From: Hymenobacter terrenus
Lineage (GTDB): Bacteria > Bacteroidota > Bacteroidia > Cytophagales > Hymenobacteraceae
Length of the DNA: 64,000 nt
Reading direction: 5' to 3'
NCBI RefSeq assembly: GCF_000972495.1
Contig: NZ_LATM01000007.1
Location: 1-64,000, forward strand
Shown: positions 44,496 to 53,320 of the stretch, piece after piece
Layout of the letters: each line of letters opens with the position of its first letter
Numbering within the stretch: the stretch's first letter is position 1
The notes under the pieces: generated by a model
What the model was told of the DNA's origin: nothing
The model's database searches: none
Seen by the model: only the letters and a program-made list of their open reading frames with translations
Made by a program: the position numbers and the translations under genes

Positions 44496-46139
44496 CTAGC
44501 GCACCTGAATGGCGGCGCGGCCAACTTTCCCATTACCCAAGATGGCGCGCAGCTGGTAGAGGCCGGGGGCAAGGCCAGCGAGGGCAAGGGCGTAGGGGCC
44601 CGCGGCGGTAGGCAGGGTGTGCTCGCGCACGATGCGGCCCAGGGCATCGGCGAGCACCAGGTGGCCGCCACCGGCGGGCAGCACCAGCGAAGTGCTGCCG
44701 GTAGCGGGGTTGGGATAGGCTTCCAGGACCACAAGTGGGGCCTTCGAGCGGGTGCTGGAGAGCAGGCCACCCGGCGTGAGCTTGGCGACGAAGGTATCGA
44801 AGGCGCCGCTGCTCACGGGCAAGGTTCCGAACTGGATGTCCCCGACGGTGAGACCAGTAACATAGACGCTGCCGCTGGCATCGACGGCCAAGCCGGCCCC
44901 GCGGGAGCCATCGGCGCTGGTAACGCTCACTACCTGGTCGGCCCAGACGGCGGTTCCTCCGGAATTGTAGCGGGCCACATAGGCGGCCTGGGGGCCCTGC
45001 GTGGTGAGCGTGGTGCTGCCAAACACGGCAGAGCCCTGGATGCCGCCCGTGACGTAGTAGCCCCCACGGCCATCGTAAACCACGTCGCTGGCGGTGTATA
45101 AGTCGTCGATTGTGGGGGTTATCAGCTGACGCCAGGCCTTGGTGCCGAGGGCATCGTAGCCGGCCACGTAAATGCTACTTGACTCGCTGGAACCCCTGTA
45201 AAAGTCGTCGTAGTAGCCGCCCACTACGGCGTTGCCGGCGGGGTCTACGGCCACGCACTGGCCCGAATCGTCGGCGGCGTCGCCATCGCGCTGGGCCCAG
45301 ACAGGGTTGCCGGCCGCATCGAGCTTGCACAGGTATAAATCGAGACCACCGGCGCTGGTAAAGGTGGTGGGGCCAAAACTAATGGTGCCCGTGAAGCCCC
45401 CCGTGAGATAGATATTGCCGACGGCATCGAGCGTCAGGTCGCTGGCAACGCCACCCGTGCTGACCTGCTTGGCCAGCAGCACGGTGCCAGCGGGCGAGAA
45501 CCGGTACAGGAACATGCCCCCGCCGATAAGGCCCGCGGCGCCGAAGGACACGCCAGCGCTAAAGTTGCCGGTAATGACCACGTTGCCGCTGGCATCAACC
45601 GCTATTCCGGTGGCGTAGGCGTCGCTACCCCCACTGCCTTGCCGCATCCACTGCTGTGTGCCCATCCCGTCAAATTTTATCAGGAACGCGTCTTTGGTCG
45701 TGGCTGAGGGCGTGGTGAGCGTGGTGGCGCCCAGCTTGAGAGCCGAAGTAAAGTACCCGGTCAGGTAGGCATTGCCGACGGCATCCACGGCCACGTTGCT
45801 GAACAGGTTGTCATCAGCGGGGGAGTCGAATTGAGTGGCCCAGAGCACCGTGCCCGCGGCGCTGTACTTGGCCAGAAACAAGTGTCCCGAGCCAGGTCCA
45901 GCCGTGAGCGTAACACTGCCCAGCGTGAGCGTGCCTTCAAATGGTCCCGTGACGTATTGACTGCCATCGGCGGCCACGGCAATGTTGCGGCCATTGCTGC
46001 TGCCGCCACCCCCCGTAGAGCTAGTGCGTTGCACGCTCGTCCAGGTAGGTTGGGCATGGGTGGCTGCCGCGCATAACCCCAGTGCCATCAGCAAGCCCAG
46101 GCGTGGCAGCAGAGACAAGAAAGAAGTATATGTTTTCAT
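44496..46139 (-). CDS. Secreted SBBP-repeat protein with T9SS C-terminal sorting domain
   Basis: Protein of 547 residues with a Sec signal ending ATHAQ. About eight repeats of a beta-propeller type follow, each with a VAVDAVGNAYLTGYFTS-like and a FLIKFDGMGTQQWMRQ-like strand pair (SBBP repeats). The C-terminus (about 470-547) is a type A sorting domain: LEAYPNPATGSTSLVLP, LADALGRIV and LAPGLYQLRA. It should cross the outer membrane through the type IX system and stay at, or leave, the cell surface. It fits with porQ in the window. Upstream is a 10-bp inverted repeat at 46199-46239. Ligand or enzymatic role unknown. Confidence 0.92.
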   Translation of the reverse strand: MKTYTSFLSLLPRLGLLMALGLCAAATHAQPTWTSVQRTSSTGGGGSSNGRNIAVAADGSQYVTGPFEGTLTLGSVTLTAGPGSGHLFLAKYSAAGTVLWATQFDSPADDNLFSNVAVDAVGNAYLTGYFTSALKLGATTLTTPSATTKDAFLIKFDGMGTQQWMRQGSGGSDAYATGIAVDASGNVVITGNFSAGVSFGAAGLIGGGMFLYRFSPAGTVLLAKQVSTGGVASDLTLDAVGNIYLTGGFTGTISFGPTTFTSAGGLDLYLCKLDAAGNPVWAQRDGDAADDSGQCVAVDPAGNAVVGGYYDDFYRGSSESSSIYVAGYDALGTKAWRQLITPTIDDLYTASDVVYDGRGGYYVTGGIQGSAVFGSTTLTTQGPQAAYVARYNSGGTAVWADQVVSVTSADGSRGAGLAVDASGSVYVTGLTVGDIQFGTLPVSSGAFDTFVAKLTPGGLLSSTRSKAPLVVLEAYPNPATGSTSLVLPAGGGHLVLADALGRIVREHTLPTAAGPYALALAGLAPGLYQLRAILGNGKVGRAAIQVR

Positions 46140-46679
46140 AACTGTTGGAAAAAAAGAAAGATTTGGTTGATTGAAAAAACGATTAAAAAGCGTGAAAGGT
46201 AGGTTGCTAAGCGCCTAACTACGGCGGAAAGCAACCTACCGGTTCTCCCTCTTCTGGGCCCCGCTGCTCCCAACCAGAACCACACGACAGCGCGAAAACG
46301 CGGCTTTGCCACCTTACTCGGGGTACTTGCTTGGCCCACCTCATACCGACCTCATCAAGTAGCATTCACTTCTATATTCTATGACTGAAGATGTTCGGCT
46401 AGCCCACTCACGGCCTCCAAATGCTTCGCTCCCTCCGGCCCTTTTCTGTGCACCGCCCATTATCATTTCCATTTGGTACCGGAGTAGTGTTCTCCTTTTA
46501 ATTTCATTTATTTGAATAAAATGTTATTATGAATGCACACCCGAGATGCCTTTAACCGAGAAATGGTAGCGGTTAATGCGCTTGCACCTCGGGCGTAGCC
46601 GAGGATGCCCGGCATTGGTGAGCGCAGCCCCGACCAGCGCACGCTCATCCTGCGGTGAGCTGGCCTCGTTGACAGGGGC
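46140..46679. other. Intergenic region between the T9SS substrate and TonB genes
   Basis: No gene seen. It contains an inverted repeat, GTAGGTTGCT (46199-46208) and AGCAACCTAC (46230-46239), in what would be the leader of the minus-strand gene, which might be regulatory. A second nested stem (TTAACCG/CGGTTAA, with outer CCCGAG/CTCGGG) lies near 46550-46592, next to the TonB gene's stop, and may act as its terminator. Confidence 0.45.
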
Positions 46680-47435
46680 TTATTCCTCCCGGAATACGAA
46701 GGGCACGGACAGGATGCGCGACACCCGTACGGGCTTGCCCGCCATGAGGCCGGGGTTCCACCAGGGCATGAGACGGATAATGCGCAGGGCTTCTTCGTCG
46801 AAGCCATTGCCGCAGCCGCGCATCACTTCCGCATCGGTAATTCGGCCCTGCTCATCGACCACGAAGCTTACAAATACAGTGCACGACAAGCGCTTAGCCA
46901 GCGCGCTTTCGGGGAAATGGGCATTCTGGCCGATGAACTTCCGATAAGCCTCGTCGCCACCGGGAAAGGTGGGCGACACCTCCGAATACTTCAGCACGGT
47001 TGGCTGGACGGCGGCCCCCGATTCGGTGCCGGGCGCGGAAGCAACAGCTTTTGCTTCCTCGGCCAGTTCGGCCGCGGTTCTGATGGGTGCCGGGCGGGTC
47101 ACGGAGTACATTTTCACGGTCAGGGGGTTGTTCGTCTGCACGGTCATCGTCTGGTCGCGGTAGCCCTGGCACTTAAACACCAGCACCGCCTTGTCGTTGG
47201 GGAGCGTCAGCAGGAAGGTGCCGGAAGCATTCGTGCTCGTAGCCTGAGTCGTGCCCTGCACCGCCACAAATACGCCAGGCAACGGCTCCCCAAGGTCGGA
47301 AACGACCTTGCCCGCCACGGGCATGAAAGCCACGCTGCTAACTGGGCTTTGCTCCCGCACTGAGGCCGTGACAGCGTGCGGATTATCAGCCGCAAGCACT
47401 TGGCTTAGAAATAATAGTGTAGAGGAAAGCAACAT
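46680..47435 (-). CDS. TonB C-terminal-domain protein with carboxypeptidase-like regulatory domain
   Basis: Protein of 251 residues. A signal peptide ends near VLA-AD. The carboxypeptidase-regulatory-like domain (VAGKVVSDLGEPLPGVFVAV, ASGTFLLTLPNDKAVLVFKC) spans about 40-110. A linker leads to a TonB C-terminal domain (FPGGDEAYRKFIGQNAHFP, LSCTVFVSFVVDEQGRITDA, LMPWWNPGLMAGKPVRV). TonB domains contact TonB-dependent receptors such as the SusC proteins. Here a cleaved signal replaces the usual membrane anchor and no Pro-rich spanner is seen, so a periplasmic role apart from classical energy transduction is possible. Confidence 0.85.
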   Translation of the reverse strand: MLLSSTLLFLSQVLAADNPHAVTASVREQSPVSSVAFMPVAGKVVSDLGEPLPGVFVAVQGTTQATSTNASGTFLLTLPNDKAVLVFKCQGYRDQTMTVQTNNPLTVKMYSVTRPAPIRTAAELAEEAKAVASAPGTESGAAVQPTVLKYSEVSPTFPGGDEAYRKFIGQNAHFPESALAKRLSCTVFVSFVVDEQGRITDAEVMRGCGNGFDEEALRIIRLMPWWNPGLMAGKPVRVSRILSVPFVFREE

Positions 47436-47955
47436 AGGCGGGTGGGATTGGAATGGTTGGAGAGGAATTCTTTAGAAATGGGCAACAATCGATTTCAGCG
47501 TCTGAAGGTGCTACAGTACCGGGACTTTAGGTTTCGGTGAAAGCCTAAGTGTCAACTATTCTGTAGTGTGTAACACGCTTCAGCAGTGTGCAAAATCAGC
47601 CTGCCGCTTATTAGCATAATACAATACATAGCAAAATTTAATCAATTATACTACACAGTGAATAAGCTTAACTATAAGCAGTTTGCCAGTATTCTAGAAC
47701 AAATAAAGTAAATTTTTAGCTGGCAACATATAACTGCCTTCTATAAATAGGCTCATTTTTTATTTATTCTCTAAATCCGATAGAAATGTACTATTAGCAG
47801 TACAATAAATGCCTTAATAGACCCTCTGCTAATCCAAATTATTGGGCGTTAGTAGCGCCCTGGCGAATGCCTTGTAAGCTGGTTTTACCACCTTTAGCAA
47901 GGAAGAAAGATTGTTACGGAAGGACTTCCATAAAAGTCTAAATCTTACTCAAAAA
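47436..47955. other. AT-rich intergenic region, no gene seen
   Basis: Mostly AT-rich DNA upstream of the TonB gene, where its promoter should be. Small stems occur, for example GGGCG/CGCCC at 47844-47860, but nothing strong enough to name. No coding frame is convincing. Confidence 0.5.
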
Positions 47956-48057
47956 GCACCCGGCCAGGCACCGGGAAGCAGCCCCACCATCCGTGCAACT
48001 CAATCGGGAGGATTAGTTGTTTGTCGCGGTGGGCTGCTTCCCGATGCCTGGCCGGGC
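47956..48057. repeat. Long imperfect palindrome downstream of the ankyrin gene
   Basis: The arms share CCCGGCCAGGCA and CGGGAAGCAGCCC in inverted order (47956-47988 and 48028-48057), with one mismatch and one extra base; the centre has a small stem of its own. It lies 22 bases after the ankyrin stop, so it may terminate that gene, or be a mobile palindromic element. Confidence 0.7.
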
Positions 48058-48079
48058 GTACTGTATTTAAACCAGTATT

Positions 48080-48580
48080 TTATGCTTCGGCCGGAGCGCC
48101 GCCGAGCAAGGCCCAGGCTTCTTCATTGCCTTGCTGACCGGCGAGGTGCAGGGCCGTGAAGCCGCGCACGTCGAGAATGGCTTTGTCGGCACCGGCCTCG
48201 ACCAGAAGCTTCACCAGATTGTTGCGGCCGAAGAGAGTGGCAAACATGAGTGCAGTGCCCCCGTTGCCGTTTTGCAGGTTCAGGTTGGCGCCGTGCTCGA
48301 TGAGCAGGCGGGCAATTTCGGGGTAGCCTTTGAAGCTGACGCCCATCAGGGCCGAATTGCCGGTGATGTCCTGCAAGTTGGGGTCGGCCCCGGCTTCGAG
48401 CAGAAATTTGGTGGCGTCGAAGTGGTTGTCGTAGGATGCCAGAGTGAGAGCCGTGAAGCCTTTGTCGTTGGTGGTGTTGATGTCCAGGCCAGTGGCAAGC
48501 AACTCCTGAATGGTGGCTACATCGCCGCGGCGGGCGGCATCAAACAACACATCTTCGGGGTGGGCAGAAGTAAAATTCAT
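48080..48580 (-). CDS. Ankyrin-repeat protein
   Basis: Protein of 166 residues without signal peptide, made of about five ankyrin repeats: DVLFDAARRGDVATIQELL, KGFTALTLASYDNHFDATKF, GNSALMGVSFKGYPEIARLL, GGTALMFATLFGRNNLVKLL and RGFTALHLAGQQGNEEAWAL, each with the linking GAD/GAN turn. Ankyrin repeats bind protein partners. In other bacteria similar small proteins lie beside catalase or toxin genes, but neither is seen here, so the partner is unknown. Confidence 0.92.
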   Translation of the reverse strand: MNFTSAHPEDVLFDAARRGDVATIQELLATGLDINTTNDKGFTALTLASYDNHFDATKFLLEAGADPNLQDITGNSALMGVSFKGYPEIARLLIEHGANLNLQNGNGGTALMFATLFGRNNLVKLLVEAGADKAILDVRGFTALHLAGQQGNEEAWALLGGAPAEA

Positions 48581-48701
48581 GAGAAATCAGTAATCAGTAT
48601 GTGGGTAATGAGTAGTTGTGTTAGTCCGTATTCGGTATGGCGCTGCTAATAGTTGGGGCATATTTGACCTTCGCCTGCCCCCGCCCTGGCTACTGGCTGC
48701 A

Positions 48702-49447
48702 TCAAAACCACAGCAGCACCACTAAGGTCAACAGGGCTAATAACCCGCCGACGGCGGCGGTGTTTACGACTGTTTCGGGGGTGCGACCGGGTGCTACTCC
48801 CACGGCAGACACGGCACCCAGTAGCAGCGGCAACACAACAAAGGTGCCGTATATAGTACCGCCGTAGGGCTGAAACGGGGCCGCGCCATCGGGCGAGTCG
48901 GGTGCACTCACGCGACGCACTACCCCTAAAAGCGGCGTTTGCCACACCGTGATGGGCTGGCCTTCGCGCACGCGGTGGCTGATGGAGCTGGGCAGCCGAA
49001 ACAAAGTGTGCTCGGTGCGCACCCGGTAGGCCAGCTGCGGGTCGGACAGCGAGACGGAAACAGAGATGGGAAAGCGGCTGCGCACGGTTTCGTGGGCGTA
49101 TTCGCGCAAGGGCAGCGCCCAGTCGAGGCCCAGCAGCAGGCAACAGAGCAGCAATGCCGCATTGAGGCGGCGGGCCACGCGGGCATGGCGCAGCAGGCGC
49201 TCGTAGGCCGGGGGGGCGGCAGCGTAGCCGCGACGGGCTCCTGGGCCAGCAGCACATTGTAGGCAATGCGCCGCCGGGGGTGAGCCAGGATACCGTAGCC
49301 GGCTTCTACTTCGGCCAGGCGAGGCTTCATGGCAGGGTCGAGGGCAGCCAGACGCCGGAGGCGGGTGCGCTGGCGCACGTAGGCTAACTCAATTTCCTGG
49401 GCCGTAGCCATGGGGTCGACCCCTAAGACGCGGTAATAGTTCTGCAT
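48702..49447 (-). pseudogene. J-domain-like membrane protein broken by a frameshift in a G7 run
   Basis: The first frame from ATG 49447 encodes a DnaJ-like domain (MQNYYRVLGVDPMATAQEIE, LAEVEAGYGILAHPRRRIAY) whose HPD motif is missing. At the run of seven G at 49210-49216 the frame is lost; adding one base joins it to PPPPAYERLLRHARVARRLN. It then continues through membrane segments LNAALLLCCLLLGLDWALPL, TFVVLPLLLGAVSAVGV and LLALLTLVVLLWF to the stop at 48702, giving about 248 residues. The break could be a true mutation, phase variation or a sequencing error. Without HPD the domain should not stimulate Hsp70. Confidence 0.7.
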
Positions 49448-49520
49448 ATCAAAAACGCGGCAATAGCCTAATATACAGCCGCGCCCTCGTTTCAGAACGC
49501 GACCAACCCGCCCCTTGTTG

Positions 49521-49538
49521 TGTGCCAACGTTGGCGCA
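49521..49538. promoter_or_regulatory. 18-bp palindrome in the ureD upstream region, possible operator
   Basis: TGTGCCAACGTTGGCGCA is symmetric apart from one position pair; the inner 12 bases GCCAACGTTGGC are a perfect palindrome. It lies 54 bases before ureD, between it and the divergent J-like gene, a typical place for a dimeric regulator. Confidence 0.4.
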
Positions 49539-49591
49539 TTTTTCAGGGTAAGTAGTGGCGACTAGGCGGCAGGGCCGTAATTAGCGGCACC

Positions 49592-50509
49592 GTGCCCCTA
49601 TCTGATGCAACTTCCCGTTTAGCGGCTACCGCCGATCCTGCTCCGGCCCGTCTGGAGGCTGCCCCGGCCTGGAGCCGGCTGGAGGTGGCACCAGTGCGCG
49701 GCCGGTCACGGCTCATCAGCTGCGAAAACGTGCAGCCGCTCAAAGTTTTCAACCCCTCCTCGCCTACCGCCGCCTGCCACGTGGTGCTGTCGAGCTACGG
49801 CGGCGGCATGGTGGCCGGCGATGCCATTCGGCTGCGCATCACGGGGCAAGCCGGCGCGCGCCTGATGGTGAGCACGCAGGCCAGCACCCGGATTTTCCGC
49901 TCGATTGACGGAGCCACGGCCAAGCAGCACACGCTGGGCGAGCTGGGAGCCGGGGCATTGGCCGTGGTTTTCCCCGACCCGGTGGTGCTGCAAGCCGAAA
50001 GCCGCTACCACCAAACCCAGGAGTGGCACCTGCAGCCCGATGCGCTGCTGCTGCTGGTCGACTGGTTTCACTCGGGCCGCATGGACCAGGGCGAGCAGTT
50101 TGCCTTTACCGCCCTGCATTCGGAGCTGCGGGTGCGAGTGGCGGGGCGGCTGGTGCTGCTGGATAGGTTTGCGTTCAGCCCCGACGAGCACATTGCCACT
50201 TCGCCCGGCAACTTCGCCGACTATCAAACTTTCTTTTCCGCGTATCTGGTGGGCAGCCCCTCCGATGCGCGCTTCCGCCACTTGGCGGCACTGCTGGCCC
50301 AGCAGAAGATGCCCGGCAGCACCGGGCCGCATTTCAACATCAGCGGCCAGCCGGTGCTGCTTTCCGTGGCTAAGGCGAGGGAGAATGTGTACGTGCTGCG
50401 CGCCGCCGCCCGTAGTCGGATGGCATTGCAGCCGCTGTGCGATGCGCTGCTGGCGGGGCTGGCGGCGGAGGAACTGCTGGGGTATAATCCGCTGAAGCGG
50501 AAGTATTGA
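49592..50509 (+). CDS. ureD: Urease accessory protein UreD (UreH)
   Basis: Protein of 305 residues with a GTG start; no earlier ATG is in frame, and the next Met is within conserved sequence. Family features: LKVFNPSSPTAACHVVLSSYGGGMVAGD, GARLMVSTQASTRIFRS, VVFPDPVVLQAESRYHQTQE, LLLVDWFHSGRMDQGE and FSAYLVG. UreD works with UreF and UreG as a GTP-dependent complex that delivers nickel to the apo-urease. It is isolated from the other urease genes: ureG, ureF and ureC are 6-14 kb away on the other strand. An operator-like palindrome lies upstream and a short hairpin downstream. Confidence 0.9.
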   Translation: MPLSDATSRLAATADPAPARLEAAPAWSRLEVAPVRGRSRLISCENVQPLKVFNPSSPTAACHVVLSSYGGGMVAGDAIRLRITGQAGARLMVSTQASTRIFRSIDGATAKQHTLGELGAGALAVVFPDPVVLQAESRYHQTQEWHLQPDALLLLVDWFHSGRMDQGEQFAFTALHSELRVRVAGRLVLLDRFAFSPDEHIATSPGNFADYQTFFSAYLVGSPSDARFRHLAALLAQQKMPGSTGPHFNISGQPVLLSVAKARENVYVLRAAARSRMALQPLCDALLAGLAAEELLGYNPLKRKY

Positions 50510-50554
50510 TGTAGCCCGGGCTTCTGGTTTGTATGCAGAGTCATTCTACATATA

Positions 50555-50573
50555 CGCGGACTAAAAGTCCGCG
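50555..50573. terminator. Short hairpin between convergent ureD and receptor gene
   Basis: CGCGGACT / AGTCCGCG with a 3-base loop (AAA), followed by CTACTTT. It lies 45 bases after the ureD stop and 8 bases before the receptor stop, so it can serve both. Confidence 0.6.
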
Positions 50574-50581
50574 CTACTTTC

Positions 50582-52999
50582 CTAGTGGCCTACGCGGCCT
50601 TCCTCGTCGCTGGTGCCGACGGCGCGGCGGGCCTGGGTTTTACCGCTGCCGAGCTTGCAGGTGAAGGTCAGCGTCAGGCGGCGGCTTTCGTATTGGTTAT
50701 TCCAGGTCATGTTCACGTTGTTGTAGACGACGGAGCTGCGGAAACGGTCGGTGTAAAACAGGTCGCGCATTTTCAGGCTGAGAGTGGCTTTATCGGCCCA
50801 CAGTTGCTTTTTCAAGCCCAGGTTGAAGGACCCGCTCGCTTTCATGTTGAACAAGCCGTACACGGAGGGTGAATTATAATTGCCATCGACTTGCAGCTTG
50901 AAGTGGCGGGGCAGTGTGAACGTATGCTCGGAGCTGGCCGACCAGGCGAAGCGAGTGAGGCGCACCGGACGGTTTTCTATCCGCGATTGCACTTCGTTGT
51001 AAGAGCCAATGAGCTGATTGTCGGTGCCCCACCACTTGGTGATGTCAGTGTGGCCACCCGAAGTCAGGCTAAACGTAACGGCCCGGTCCAGGTTCTGGGG
51101 AATACTGGTCGTGACTTTGGTTTGGTCGTCCTGATACACCACCTGATTCATGGCGTTGGTTTCGAGCAGATAGCTCAGGCTCAACACTTGAAAATCACGG
51201 TGCAGGTAGTTCAGCACGAACGAGCGGGAGAGCGACGGGGCCAGGAAGGGGTTGCCTTGCAGGGCGGTGTAAGCGTCGGTGTAGAAGAGAAACGGGTTCA
51301 GGCTGTGGTACGCGGGCCGGGTGATGCGGCGGCTCACCGACACCCCCAACTGGTCCTGCTCGCTGAATTTATAGCTGGCAAACAGGCTGGGGAATAGCTG
51401 AAAGTAGTCGCGGGGCACGCGCTGGCTGGTGGTGGCCGATTCGCCCAGAGAGTGGGTTTGCTCGCCCCGCAAGCCGCCTTTCAACTCCAGATGGCCCAGG
51501 GTAATGCTCAGGCTGAAGTAAGCGGCGCTGATGGTTTCGTCGTACTGAAACTGGTTGGTGCGCAGCGGGTCGAGTTGCCACTCCGCAGCCCGCAGCTGGT
51601 CGAACTGAATGGCACTGCGGGTGGTCACCCAACTTATTTTGGCACCCGCCTCGGCCCGCCAGGCGGTGCCGGCAAAGGGATGCACATAGTCAGCCTTCAG
51701 GGCCCGAATGGTTACCTCCGACGACTGGGCGCTGCGCAGCTGCCCGGCGTCCTGCGCCTGTTCGCTGTCTGGCCCGAAAGCCACGTTGCTAAACCGCTGG
51801 TTCTTATCGGTGGTGTAGCGCACGTAGTCGGCATCGGTGGTCAGCTCGCGGCCGGCGCTGTCGAGGGCCCAACAATAATTTAGGTTCAGACCGAAATTGG
51901 CATCATGGCCAACTTGGGGGTTGTCGAGGCGCAGCCGGCCAGCGGCATCGGTGGCGTTTGACTCGCTGGTGGTCTGGGCCGTGGTTTTCCCGGTGCTGCC
52001 GCGTAGCTGGACGCCGAGGGTATGGCGGGCAGTCAGGGCGAAGTCGGCCCCCACGGTGTAATTGAGGTCCTGGCTAAGCGGGCGCCAGTAGTTCACCTGC
52101 TCAAAAGTGGTATCGCGGATGTGGCGCACCAGTACCAGACGGTTGAAGGAGTTGTAGCGGCCGGCATCGAGGCGGGTGAACAGCCGCACCTTGCCCACGT
52201 TGTAGGTCAGGTTGGTGCCGGCCGAGCCTTTTTCGTAGCGGCCGTAGCCCGCGCTGACGGTTGCCGTGCCGTTCAGGCCGGGCAGCTGGTTGCGTCGTAG
52301 CCGGATGTTGAGCACGCCCGCCGTGCCGGCCGCATCCATTGAGGCGGGTGGGTTGGGAATCAGCTCAATCTGGCTGATGGCTGAAGCGGGCAAGGACTTG
52401 AGGTAGCTGGTCAGCGCCTCGCCCGACATGTAGGTTAGCTTGCCGTCGATGAGCACGTTGATGCCCGCGCTGCCCCGGTAGATGAGGTGGTCGTCTTTGT
52501 CGAGCTGCACGCCCGGCGCCTTTTTCAGCACTTCCAGGGCATTGTCGCCGGCCGTGCTCAGGCGGTCCACGTTCAGCACGGTGCGGTCGGCGTGCTGCTC
52601 CAGCACAGGCGGGCGGCCCTGCACGGTTACCTCTTTCAGAGCCGTGGCAACGGTGGTGAGGCGCAGGGGCGGCACCATTACCGGGTGGTCGCCGGGCGCT
52701 ACGGCAAAAGCAGCGCTGCGAGCTGAGGCGTAGCTCAGCAGCAGGGCTTTCACGCAGTAGCGGCCCGGCGGCACACTAGCGAAGGCATAAGCACCCTGCT
52801 CAGTCGTGGTCTGGGAATTGGCAATGGCAGAATCCGGCAATTGCAGCAGCACGGCAGTAGCGAAGGCCAGGAGCTGGCCGGCCTGGTCGAGCACGGTGCC
52901 GGAGACCGTGGTTTGGGCCTGCGTACGTTGCGCCAATCCTGACAGGATAAATAGCACAAGCAGAAAAAGGCAGCGACGGCAATAAGCAAGTGGGCGCAT
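50582..52999 (-). CDS. TonB-dependent receptor with outer-membrane beta-barrel (OMP_b-brl_3 type)
   Basis: Protein of 805 residues. Signal peptide ending RTQAQ, then a carboxypeptidase-like domain (VSGTVLDQAGQLLAFATAVL), then a plug (KEVTVQGRPPVLEQHADRTV, LEVLKKAPGVQLDKDDHLIY, INVLIDGKLTYMSGEALTSY, IELIPNPPASMDAAGTAGVL), then a barrel. It is not a SusC: it lacks the SusC plug signature and has no SusD partner. These receptors import or sense unknown ligands. It is divergent from the TlpA-like gene at 53321, which with the LytS/LytTR pair may form a signalling neighbourhood. Confidence 0.92.
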   Translation of the reverse strand: MRPLAYCRRCLFLLVLFILSGLAQRTQAQTTVSGTVLDQAGQLLAFATAVLLQLPDSAIANSQTTTEQGAYAFASVPPGRYCVKALLLSYASARSAAFAVAPGDHPVMVPPLRLTTVATALKEVTVQGRPPVLEQHADRTVLNVDRLSTAGDNALEVLKKAPGVQLDKDDHLIYRGSAGINVLIDGKLTYMSGEALTSYLKSLPASAISQIELIPNPPASMDAAGTAGVLNIRLRRNQLPGLNGTATVSAGYGRYEKGSAGTNLTYNVGKVRLFTRLDAGRYNSFNRLVLVRHIRDTTFEQVNYWRPLSQDLNYTVGADFALTARHTLGVQLRGSTGKTTAQTTSESNATDAAGRLRLDNPQVGHDANFGLNLNYCWALDSAGRELTTDADYVRYTTDKNQRFSNVAFGPDSEQAQDAGQLRSAQSSEVTIRALKADYVHPFAGTAWRAEAGAKISWVTTRSAIQFDQLRAAEWQLDPLRTNQFQYDETISAAYFSLSITLGHLELKGGLRGEQTHSLGESATTSQRVPRDYFQLFPSLFASYKFSEQDQLGVSVSRRITRPAYHSLNPFLFYTDAYTALQGNPFLAPSLSRSFVLNYLHRDFQVLSLSYLLETNAMNQVVYQDDQTKVTTSIPQNLDRAVTFSLTSGGHTDITKWWGTDNQLIGSYNEVQSRIENRPVRLTRFAWSASSEHTFTLPRHFKLQVDGNYNSPSVYGLFNMKASGSFNLGLKKQLWADKATLSLKMRDLFYTDRFRSSVVYNNVNMTWNNQYESRRLTLTFTCKLGSGKTQARRAVGTSDEEGRVGH

Positions 53000-53320
53000 C
53001 AGAAAAGGGTGGTGACTGAATGATGAGCCAAAGGTGAGTCCCCGCTATACCGGCCTAAAAAAAGATTATCCCAACTCCCTCAAACCCGATGTCACCCCAT
53101 AAGGCACGCGTTTTTCCAATTCACATTCTAAACCGGGACTTTGGGATAAAAAACTGCCGGCGGCTAATACCTCAGCATAGTTTTGGGCTCTTCATTTCCG
53201 GCGCTGAATGGCGCTACTCTCCGCTTTCCCAGACATCTCCAGGACGAATAAGCACCAATTACCGAATAGATACTGGGGTGTCAAAAACCTCTTTGGCATT
53301 CATCTTCAACTGTCACTTCA
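53000..53320. other. Divergent intergenic region, no gene seen
   Basis: Promoters for the receptor (left) and the TlpA-like gene (right) should lie here. TAGTTTTG at 53178-53185 matches the Bacteroidota -7 consensus on the plus strand but has no correctly spaced -33 partner. An open frame at 53089 overlaps the next gene and has no features. Confidence 0.45.
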
